Below the pieces are notes generated by a model. That model made no database searches. It was not told where the DNA came from and saw only the letters and a list, made by a program, of their open reading frames with translations. Shown one piece after another: positions 7,619 to 13,415 of a DNA stretch of 31,583 bases. Position numbers and translations under genes: made by a program. The DNA comes from a virus: positions 1-31,583 of the IMG/VR virus record IMGVR_UViG_3300042396_000766; one strand, given 5' to 3'. Position 1 is the first letter of the stretch. The number at the start of each line of letters is the position of its first letter.

Positions 7619-7860
7619 TAATTGTTAGGAGGTTTGTTAAGTCTAAATCATCTGCTAATTTTGCCTATGCTCCTGATTTCAAAAATATGTATTGGGATGA
7701 GGCTGAGGAGGCTAGGGCTAAAGCAAATAAGTCTAAAATAGATCCTAGATTATTGTTAGCAGGATTGGGTGTAGCTGGTGCGGTTGGTGCGGGTGCTTAC
7801 TTTATCTGTAGGCGTAGATCTAAAAATGGTAAACAGATTGTCGAGAGGGTTAAACGATGA
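7615..7860 (+). CDS. Array unit 6: shortest tagged Gly-zipper protein, 81 aa
   Basis: Start overlaps the previous stop (ATGA). N-terminus MIIVRRFVKSKSSANFAYAP with A-N-F-A at 14-17. There is only a short charged middle (DEAEEARAKANKSK) before the Gly-zipper segment LLLAGLGVAGAVGAGAYF and the tag, here CRRRSKNGKQIVERVKR with Cys replacing the first Arg. This is the minimal complete unit and shows what is conserved: basic start, A-x-F, hydrophobic zipper, basic tag. The stop overlaps the start of the decayed unit 7 (ATGA). Function unknown. Confidence 0.75.
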   Translation: MIIVRRFVKSKSSANFAYAPDFKNMYWDEAEEARAKANKSKIDPRLLLAGLGVAGAVGAGAYFICRRRSKNGKQIVERVKR

Positions 7861-7969
7861 TAATTATTAGGATAATATGAAACAAAAGAAACAAGATTTT
7901 AGTAAAGCCTTTACCCGGCGAATGTGAACTAAAAATGGTAAGATAATTGTAGAACAAGTTAGGAGGTGA
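7857..7969 (+). pseudogene. Array unit 7: decayed remnant
   Basis: ATG at 7857 overlaps the stop of unit 6 and encodes only MIIIRII before TGA, a remnant of the conserved start. A second frame from ATG 7877 reads MKQKKQDFSKAFTRRM, stop (TGA, 7925-7927), then TKNGKIIVEQVRR and TGA at 7967-7969: a recognisable tag with a nonsense codon in the arginine run. The variable middle and hydrophobic segment are gone. The 3' end still contains AGGAGG, the ribosome binding site of unit 8, which may be why this end has been kept. It cannot make a complete family protein. Confidence 0.75.
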
Positions 7970-7970
7970 T
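7961..7970 (+). promoter_or_regulatory. Perfect Shine-Dalgarno sequence inside the unit 7 remnant
   Basis: AGGAGGTGAT is a full complement to the 3' end of bacterial 16S rRNA and lies nine bases (from AGGAGG) before the TTG start of unit 8. It is formed by the last two Arg codons and the stop of the decayed tag, and it decides the choice of the non-ATG start at 7976. Confidence 0.7.
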
Positions 7971-7975
7971 GTAAT

Positions 7976-8356
7976 TTGATTGTTGTTAGGAGGGTTAAAC
8001 ATCGAAATCAATATACAAATCATTTAACGGCTCAATTCGGATTTTATGATTGGGTCGGAAGAAAAGGAGGTGATGTTCTGGAATGGCAAATTAACAACTT
8101 TCAAAAAAGAAACCCGCAATATTACAATAACCCCGATTTCAAAAATGAGACAGATGAGTATATTAATCGAGTCAACAGATTCAGAGCCGATCCCCAAGAG
8201 AACCGTGCGTTTGGCAAGCGTATAGCAGGAATCTACGGGAAAATGGCTTTAGGAATTGCAGCTACTGGTGCTGTTGTCGGTGCTGCTATGTACTTTACTA
8301 GAAAACGAAAAACCAAAAACGGTAAAGTAGTTGTTGAGAGGGTGAAAAAACGATGA
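7976..8356 (+). CDS. Array unit 8: tagged Gly-zipper protein, 126 aa
   Basis: TTG start, supported by the perfect SD upstream and because the product then begins MIVVRRVKHRNQ, matching the family. A-Q-F-G is at 19-22 within HLTAQFGFYDWVGRKGGDVL. The middle is Asn/Arg/Lys rich with a helical stretch near 60-85; residues 90-108 are Ala/Gly/Val hydrophobic (MALGIAATGAVVGAAMYF), followed by TRKRKTKNGKVVVERVKKR. The first 12 residues and 20 bases are shared with unit 10. The stop overlaps unit 9 (ATGA). Function unknown. Confidence 0.75.
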   Translation: MIVVRRVKHRNQYTNHLTAQFGFYDWVGRKGGDVLEWQINNFQKRNPQYYNNPDFKNETDEYINRVNRFRADPQENRAFGKRIAGIYGKMALGIAATGAVVGAAMYFTRKRKTKNGKVVVERVKKR

Positions 8357-8643
8357 TAATTATAAGAAGAATAAGATCCCCTTCTTTAGCTCAATTTGGT
8401 TTTAATCCGTTTGGTCGAATAGAACGGGTAAATAAAGGGGCAGAACGTCAAAGAATAACCTTACAAAAGGCTTTGGATTCTGCAAAATCTGAGGGCAAAA
8501 ATCTTCGAGATCCCAAGGTTTTAAGACAGGTTATGCTCCCTGTTGCCCAAGCCAATAAAGGTCGAACTGGCGGATCTGCTTTCACCCGAAGGCGGAAAAC
8601 CAAAAAGGGCAAAATAATCATAGAACGGGTAAACAGAAAATGA
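8353..8643 (+). CDS. Array unit 9: tagged basic protein without clear membrane segment, 96 aa
   Basis: Start overlaps the previous stop (ATGA). N-terminus MIIIRRIRSPSLAQFGFNPF with A-Q-F-G at 13-16. The rest is a basic helix (ERQRITLQKALDSAKSEGKN) and a moderately polar stretch (MLPVAQANKGRTGGSAF) where other units have a hydrophobic zipper, then TRRRKTKKGKIIIERVNRK. This member shows that the tag and A-x-F are conserved without the hydrophobic segment, so those ends are likely the functional signal and not simply flanks of a transmembrane helix. The stop overlaps unit 10 (ATGA). Confidence 0.7.
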   Translation: MIIIRRIRSPSLAQFGFNPFGRIERVNKGAERQRITLQKALDSAKSEGKNLRDPKVLRQVMLPVAQANKGRTGGSAFTRRRKTKKGKIIIERVNRK

Positions 8644-8927
8644 TTATTATTAGGAAGGTTAAACATCGAAATCAATTAGCTTCTTTCAATGCCTTACTAT
8701 ATGGTACGGCTGCAATTGGAGGTATAGGACTAGGTGCTTTATATGGTCGTAGTCAACTCAGGCAAAACAATAGAGAATACCTTGAAAAACGCCCAAAAGT
8801 TAAGCAAGGACTTCTCATCTTGACAAGACCTGAAGCTGCTATCGGTATCAGTGCAGGAAAAGTGTTTTCCCGTCGTCGCCGTACCAAAAATGGAAAAATC
8901 GTTGTAGAACAAGTTAGGAGGAAATAA
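8640..8927 (+). CDS. Array unit 10: tagged Gly-zipper protein, 95 aa
   Basis: Start overlaps the previous stop (ATGA). N-terminus MIIIRKVKHRNQLASFNALL with A-S-F-N at 14-17. In contrast to other units the Gly-rich hydrophobic segment comes early (residues 18-34, LYGTAAIGGIGLGALYG); a basic stretch and a weaker hydrophobic stretch precede the tag SRRRRTKNGKIVVEQVRRK. The tag codons GTT AGG AGG supply the ribosome binding site of the acidic protein gene that follows, seven bases before its GTG. Function unknown. Confidence 0.75.
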   Translation: MIIIRKVKHRNQLASFNALLYGTAAIGGIGLGALYGRSQLRQNNREYLEKRPKVKQGLLILTRPEAAIGISAGKVFSRRRRTKNGKIVVEQVRRK

Positions 8928-8928
8928 A

Positions 8929-9903
8929 GTGGATTCACTTAGTCAAATTCAAGCAATCTTAGAGTCAACAACTTTCGAGGAAGTTCACGATTCAGCAGAA
9001 ACATTTTCGGCATTTCTTGAATTAGCTCAATCTGCCCTTGATCAAGAGGATAGGGAAGTTTTGGGCGAAGAAGAAATGGATGATGTAATCGCTGAAGGGA
9101 TTGAAGATTTTGCTTCTACTCTTTATCAAATTTTTGGAATTGACGTAGAAGAATCTCGAATGGAAGATGAAGGCGAGATGGAAGAATATGCCCAAAACAT
9201 GGGATATGTTGCTTCTTTTTCTCAGGGATTTGGTCAAACTTTAGCGGGTTTGATTGAGCAACGTTTCAACTCAATTGATGATGGTGTTGCTGTTGTCAGT
9301 GAAATCACCGGATTAGACGGGCGAGATATTTCTAGCCTGTTTGATGGGACGCTGGCAATCGAACCCGAAACCGCCGCCGAATTAGCAGACGCTTTTCAGT
9401 TAAACGGTCAAGATTATAACGATTTCGTTAATCTGGCTGCCAATGCTTTTACTGAGTTAGGGGGATCTCCCAATGATTCTTATTCCCTCAGTGAAGGCAT
9501 TCATGCTGAACCCGTTGTCACCATGAATGCTGACATCGGACTCCGTGCCGAATTTGAAGCCCTCAAGGAACAGCAAGCCATTGGAGAAACACTCCGAGCT
9601 ATCGAACGGCAATGTGATCAGATGATTGCCGCTGGGATTTTAACAACCCATGAGCGCCGACTGCTGATTGGAGAATTTGAAACGGGTCAAGATCGGACGG
9701 CTCAATTTTCCTCGGCTTGTGAAGGGTTAAGCGTCCCACCGGGTCAACAGTTAGATCGTCTGCAATATTACCTTTATATTGCCAACGCTCGCGGCCCTAT
9801 CGCTCAATTTGGACAAATGGCTAACGACCCGATTGACACAGACTTCTCCCATGAAGATGTGCAGTCCATTCAATCATTCCGCACCCGCAATGGATACGTT
9901 TAG
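8929..9903 (+). CDS. Acidic head protein, scaffold candidate, 324 aa
   Basis: GTG start with AGGAGG at spacing 7. Residues 1-95 are strongly acidic with many Glu/Asp helices. Residues 125-155 (ITGLDGRDISSLFDGTLAIE) resemble an XRE-like helix-turn-helix core. Residues 205-250 are a charged helix (EQQAIGETLRAIERQCDQMI). A-Q-F occurs at about 258-260 (followed by Ser) and 292-294 (followed by Gly), the same motif as in the array. Position just before the decoration and capsid genes and the acidic helical composition suit an internal scaffold. Its net negative charge is opposite to the very basic array proteins, so a direct interaction is plausible. Family not recognised. Confidence 0.5.
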   Translation: MDSLSQIQAILESTTFEEVHDSAETFSAFLELAQSALDQEDREVLGEEEMDDVIAEGIEDFASTLYQIFGIDVEESRMEDEGEMEEYAQNMGYVASFSQGFGQTLAGLIEQRFNSIDDGVAVVSEITGLDGRDISSLFDGTLAIEPETAAELADAFQLNGQDYNDFVNLAANAFTELGGSPNDSYSLSEGIHAEPVVTMNADIGLRAEFEALKEQQAIGETLRAIERQCDQMIAAGILTTHERRLLIGEFETGQDRTAQFSSACEGLSVPPGQQLDRLQYYLYIANARGPIAQFGQMANDPIDTDFSHEDVQSIQSFRTRNGYV

Positions 9904-9912
9904 GAGTAACAA

Positions 9913-10824
9913 ATGAAAGTAACCCGTTTTTATTCAGACCCCCCAGTTATCGCGGTTAATACCAATACCGAAGCCGCGTTTTCTTGCTGCTTAGAGGAGT
10001 CGGACATCCCATCTATTGCAGGATCTAAATCCGTTCCTGCGGGTGTTTTTCTTGCTAAGAAATCTACAGGCGGTCATCGTCCTTTAGGTCGGGCTAAGAT
10101 TCTCGCTCCCTATGTTTCCGGCGAAACTGTTGTAATTGTGGAATGCCCCCAGGTTTTCAAGATTGGAGATGTACTTCGCTACATTGCAGCACCAGGGGTT
10201 TCACGGTACACAGAAGAAACCGCTATTCGTGCAGCTACAGCCCCGCTATTTGGGACTGTGACGGGTATTGATTCTTTGACTCAAAGACAAGTTACAACCG
10301 TTACCTTTGCTTCGGTTGCTGTTGGCAATATCTTTACCGTTTCCATCAATGACGCTCCGATTTCATTCGTTGCCACGGCTGCATCAAATCAGAACGTTGC
10401 CGATGGTCTAAAAGCGGCTATCACCAAAGCACAATCTGGGTCTTCTCCCTTAGAAGAAATCCGAGTAACAACTCCGGGCGGTGTTTTGACACTGACTACA
10501 GACCAGGAAGGAATCATCTTTACCACGGCTGTAACGGTAGCTCAGGGCGTTGCTAACACTTTAGGGACTGCGGTTGCTGATGTGACCACTGCAATCGGAA
10601 CCTTGACGATCACCCCTCAAGGTGGTAACGCCTCCCTAGCTATTGGAGCCAAGATCGGCACGATTGGGGATGTTGTTGTCGGGGTGTTGAATAGCACTAT
10701 CTCGCTCTATGACGGAGATCAGTTTATCGCTCCATACTCAGGTGGTGTCGTTTCTATTAATGCGTTGCCATACATTGACGGTGACATCCAAAGCCAACTG
10801 CCGAAACTAACTTTTATTCCTTAA
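9913..10824 (+). CDS. Head decoration-like protein, 303 aa
   Basis: ATG with AGGAG at spacing 6; the SD overlaps the upstream stop. Residues 35-100 (PAGVFLAKKSTGGHRPLGRA, then FKIGDVLRYIA) and the last 60 residues (GDVVVGVLNSTISLYDGDQF) are beta-rich and resemble lambda gpD-like capsid-stabilising proteins, which sit immediately before the gpE-like capsid gene. About 110 residues in the middle (QRQVTTVTFASVAVGNIFTV and onward) look like an inserted beta domain of the kind repeated in tail and surface proteins. I infer that a decoration trimer carries an extra exposed domain. No enzymatic motif is seen. Confidence 0.55.
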   Translation: MKVTRFYSDPPVIAVNTNTEAAFSCCLEESDIPSIAGSKSVPAGVFLAKKSTGGHRPLGRAKILAPYVSGETVVIVECPQVFKIGDVLRYIAAPGVSRYTEETAIRAATAPLFGTVTGIDSLTQRQVTTVTFASVAVGNIFTVSINDAPISFVATAASNQNVADGLKAAITKAQSGSSPLEEIRVTTPGGVLTLTTDQEGIIFTTAVTVAQGVANTLGTAVADVTTAIGTLTITPQGGNASLAIGAKIGTIGDVVVGVLNSTISLYDGDQFIAPYSGGVVSINALPYIDGDIQSQLPKLTFIP

Positions 10825-10840
10825 CGGAGGGACTTGATTA

Positions 10841-11968
10841 ATGTATATTGCAGATTTCTTAAATAACGTATCGGCTGCACAGGTTCAACTCCTGTATGAA
10901 GATACTTTTCAATTCTTGATTGACCCAGATAAAGAATCCCTCCTACAACGGATGGGCAAAAAACCCGACCCCGGCGTTCTGAGTCAATACAAACTGATGG
11001 ATGATTTTGTCACCCTTGAGTTTTCCGATGACCCTGATGTGTTGGCATATCTTGTTAAACAAAACCTAGCAATCGCTTCCGTGATTTCCGTTGATGGTGA
11101 GGTTGTCTCAACGGGTGCAGGAAGTCTAATTAAGTTTGATGGAGACTTCTTTAAGCTGGCGATCGCCCACAACTGGGATGAGAAAAAGCAGGAGCAAATG
11201 CTGAAGTTTAAACGGATGTTACCGGGCAATATGTCCCAGACATTCATTGATATGCTTTACGGCTCCGTCGCTAGTTTGCAGCCACGGGTGATCAAACTAG
11301 CCAACGTCTTAACTTGGCAAGTTTTACAGTCGGGTCAAGTTAGTTATACCGACCCCCGATCCGGTGTAACGGCTAAATTGGCTTATACCACTACAGCCGA
11401 TCAGTATCCTACAGCCTTATCTGGGACGGCTAAATGGGATGCTTACACTACAGCCACAGGGTTGCAGGATATTGAAGATCACTTACTCAACTTCTACGAC
11501 AAGAAAGGATATTACCCCGACAAGATTGTGATGTCTAATCGGTTGGCTATCCATTTAAGCCGTCAAGAATCAACCCGTAACCGAGCGTTATCTACTGGGA
11601 TGTTGTCTAATGTTCCGGCTGCGGGTGTGGCTAGTGCCGTGTCTCCTGAGATTCTAATGCGGGTTGTCCCTCAACTGGCAATGTCCAAAACTCAATTAGA
11701 GATTTACGATGCTCAGTATGAGATCGAAACCGCGCCGGGTCAAACGGTCAAAGGTCGTTACCTGAATGACAATGCCTACTGTTTCCTGACTGCTGGCATG
11801 GGCAAAAGATTATTCGGCCCCACGATTGAGAATGAAGGGAGATCGGGTTTATTTGTGAAGACTGAACAATTGCAAACATCCCCACCCCGTGACCGTTCCT
11901 ACTGCGTTGGCAAAATGGTTCCTTTCTTCCCACAACCTGACTTATTAGGAGGTCGGACAGTCGCATGA
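10841..11968 (+). CDS. Major capsid protein, lambda gpE-like
   Basis: 375 residues, slightly longer than lambda gpE (about 341). The segment from about 165 to 215 (LTWQVLQSGQVSYTDPRSGV, then AKWDAYTTATGLQDIEDHL) is typical of the gpE family, followed by PDKIVMSNRLAIHL and a C-terminal beta-rich half (YLNDNAYCFLTAGMGKRLFG). This is the HK97-fold shell protein. GGAGG precedes ATG at spacing 10. It follows scaffold- and decoration-like genes, the canonical order. The stop overlaps the next gene (ATGA). No A-x-F cleavage signal of the array type occurs near its N-terminus. Confidence 0.85.
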   Translation: MYIADFLNNVSAAQVQLLYEDTFQFLIDPDKESLLQRMGKKPDPGVLSQYKLMDDFVTLEFSDDPDVLAYLVKQNLAIASVISVDGEVVSTGAGSLIKFDGDFFKLAIAHNWDEKKQEQMLKFKRMLPGNMSQTFIDMLYGSVASLQPRVIKLANVLTWQVLQSGQVSYTDPRSGVTAKLAYTTTADQYPTALSGTAKWDAYTTATGLQDIEDHLLNFYDKKGYYPDKIVMSNRLAIHLSRQESTRNRALSTGMLSNVPAAGVASAVSPEILMRVVPQLAMSKTQLEIYDAQYEIETAPGQTVKGRYLNDNAYCFLTAGMGKRLFGPTIENEGRSGLFVKTEQLQTSPPRDRSYCVGKMVPFFPQPDLLGGRTVA

Positions 11969-12438
11969 TAGATACCACTAGACCTGTAAAACTTCTCAAA
12001 ATGGCGGTCAATCGAGGGAATATCTATCACCCTCGAATCTATAACCCTGGCGAATTACCAGAGGAAGTGTTAGCACGGGTTGATATTTTGCAACAGGATG
12101 AACCAAAAAACCCTGATGCAGTATTAACCCCAACTATCAATAACTCGGACGTGAAAGTTGAGAATAGCATCTCATTCTCGGTAGAAGCTCCGAGTACAAT
12201 TCCCAAAGCCTTTCCCACTGAAACCGTTGTTGTTGGTGCTGTTTTACCCAAAACAGATATTAATAAAGCCACGATTGACGAGCTTTCTAAATTGCCAGGT
12301 GTTGGTGCTGCGATCGCCACTAAACTTGACAAAGCACGGGAGCAACAACCCTTTACCTCTGTTGAGGATTTAGATACAAGAATCCCACTTAGAGGGAAGT
12401 CTTGGGACGAATTAAAAGAATCTATTTTGATCCAATGA
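11965..12438 (+). CDS. Head protein with C-terminal helix-hairpin-helix domain, 157 aa
   Basis: The first 60 residues (VNRGNIYHPRIYNPGELPEE) look like a short phage head-associated module. After a Thr/Pro/Val-rich linker, residues 97-157 form a ComEA-like helix-hairpin-helix: DINKATIDELSKLPGVGAAI, then EQQPFTSVEDLDTRIPL and a final helix. The hairpin L-P-G-V-G is intact. Such domains bind DNA backbone without sequence specificity. A DNA-binding domain on a small protein encoded directly after the capsid gene could contact packaged DNA or the exit channel. The start overlaps the capsid stop (ATGA), with AGGAGG 12 bases before ATG. Confidence 0.65.
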   Translation: MIDTTRPVKLLKMAVNRGNIYHPRIYNPGELPEEVLARVDILQQDEPKNPDAVLTPTINNSDVKVENSISFSVEAPSTIPKAFPTETVVVGAVLPKTDINKATIDELSKLPGVGAAIATKLDKAREQQPFTSVEDLDTRIPLRGKSWDELKESILIQ

Positions 12439-12992
12439 TTTACACAACTCCTGACCGCATAGCAAGAATATTAAGAGGGAGGCTTGAACTCAGTACAACC
12501 GCGTCGGGTGTTCCCTTTGGATCTAGCTTTGGTGCTAAGGAAGTTGACCTGGAATTGTTGGATCAAAAAGGCAGTCAAATTGAGGCTCAGGTAAATTCAA
12601 TTCTTAACTTTGTTTATGAGTTGCCAATACCTTCAAATGCCCGCGATGCCTTACAGATTATTAGTTCTATTGTTGAGGATTTGACGGTCGCTTCCCTTGC
12701 TGTGGTGCATTTTCAACAGATGCAAAACCCACAAATGGGGGGAGATATGGGATTTGGGGCCATCCTTTACCGGAATGCTTTGTACACCCTTAGACAGTAT
12801 GTAGCGGGTTATCAATTAGATTTCAACATCCCTGGTTTACCTCCTCCTATGGTTAACCCGATGATGCCAACACAAACCTTGAAGTTGCCCGGCGTTAAGT
12901 TGAAAGTTTTGACCCCAGGAACATATACCCGTCAAACCACAATTGTTGCTCAAAAGAATCCCTGCCAAGCTGATAAAATTAATTGGAGTTAA
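12435..12992 (+). CDS. Head-tail connector/adaptor candidate, 185 aa
   Basis: ATG at 12435 overlaps the upstream stop (ATGA) and is preferred over a TTG 11 codons earlier. Residues 1-125 are mainly helical: YTTPDRIARILRGRLELS, then EAQVNSILNFVYELPIP and RDALQIISSIVEDLTVASL, ending with ALYTLRQYVAGY. This start and the helical bundle resemble DUF1320/gp6-type adaptors that dock on the portal. The C-terminal 60 residues are Pro/Met/Thr rich, an extension not typical of the family. It lies between the capsid and neck genes, as expected for an adaptor. Confidence 0.5.
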   Translation: MIYTTPDRIARILRGRLELSTTASGVPFGSSFGAKEVDLELLDQKGSQIEAQVNSILNFVYELPIPSNARDALQIISSIVEDLTVASLAVVHFQQMQNPQMGGDMGFGAILYRNALYTLRQYVAGYQLDFNIPGLPPPMVNPMMPTQTLKLPGVKLKVLTPGTYTRQTTIVAQKNPCQADKINWS

Positions 12993-13007
12993 AAAGAAAA
13001 ATTAATT

Positions 13008-13400
13008 ATGATCAATGCTTTTGTAGATAGAGCGCCGTTAAATGGATTTATATTAGAAAGACAGAGGACAATCCCCGTCACTGTTACAGTAACGGGGACG
13101 GGGTTAACGGGTGGGAAACTTAAATTCGTAGCTAAAGATTTGATTGCTTTGCCCGACTTAGATGATTCCCGATCTAAGATTGTTAAGACTACCCCGACTC
13201 AAATTGTTGTTGATACTGAAGCTAGTAATAGTCAAAGGATTGTGGCTCGATTTGATATAGGGCCGTTAGACACTAATGCGTTAACAGTTGATACCCTTTA
13301 TTGGGGTATTCAGTTTGAAACTTCGGTCGGTGTGATTCCTTTTAACGAATTACAAGGGATTCTAAAGATTGAAAATGATCGGGTTAAAACTTTAGTTTAA
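13008..13400 (+). CDS. Beta-rich structural protein, 130 aa
   Basis: A mostly beta-strand protein: repeated Val/Thr alternation (IPVTVTVTGTGLTGGKLKFV), then FVAKDLIALPDLDD and a final EFTSVGVIPF-like strand set. The pattern 'KFVAKD ... IVVDT ... Y-W-G-I-Q' resembles the small Ig-like fold of BppU N-terminal-type domains, but this is a weak resemblance. No clear Shine-Dalgarno sequence precedes the ATG. Located in the head-tail junction gene group; it may be a neck or surface module. Family uncertain. Confidence 0.6.
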   Translation: MINAFVDRAPLNGFILERQRTIPVTVTVTGTGLTGGKLKFVAKDLIALPDLDDSRSKIVKTTPTQIVVDTEASNSQRIVARFDIGPLDTNALTVDTLYWGIQFETSVGVIPFNELQGILKIENDRVKTLV

Positions 13401-13415
13401 AGGTGCGAGGATAGA

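Larger units (their letters stand above)
5292..8927 (+). repeat. Tandem array of ten tagged mini-protein genes
   Basis: Ten successive units (starts at 5292, 5696, 6277, 6735, 7259, 7615, 7857, 7976, 8353, 8640) have shared ends and unlike middles. The 5' end usually encodes MIIVRR or a close variant; the 3' end encodes a tag close to RRRRTKNGKIVVEQVRRK. The tag codons differ mostly at synonymous positions between units, so the repeat is old and kept by selection on protein, not a recent DNA duplication. The exact 20-mer GGTTAAACATCGAAATCAAT is shared by the starts of units 8 and 10. Unit 2 is frameshifted and unit 7 is a remnant. Most junctions overlap (ATGA or TAATG). Confidence 0.9.

Noticed and set aside
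5292-8927. CRISPR array or integron cassette array
   Set aside because: The repeated parts are coding, differ at synonymous positions, and there is no short identical direct repeat with spacers, no attC-like structure and no integrase or cas gene in view.
5292-8927. PEP-CTERM/LPXTG-type surface sorting of the array proteins
   Set aside because: The hydrophobic segment plus RRRR looks similar, but there is no PEP or LPXTG motif, no N-terminal signal peptide, one unit lacks the hydrophobic part, and a conserved 13-15-residue tag follows the arginines.
10879-10895. tRNA T-arm-like sequence (ACAGG TTCAACT CCTGT) at the start of the capsid gene
   Set aside because: The five-pair stem and TTCRA loop match a T arm, but no D arm, anticodon arm or acceptor stem is present around it, and it is within a well-supported coding sequence (residues SAAQVQLLYE region). 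Chance or at most a fossil attachment core.
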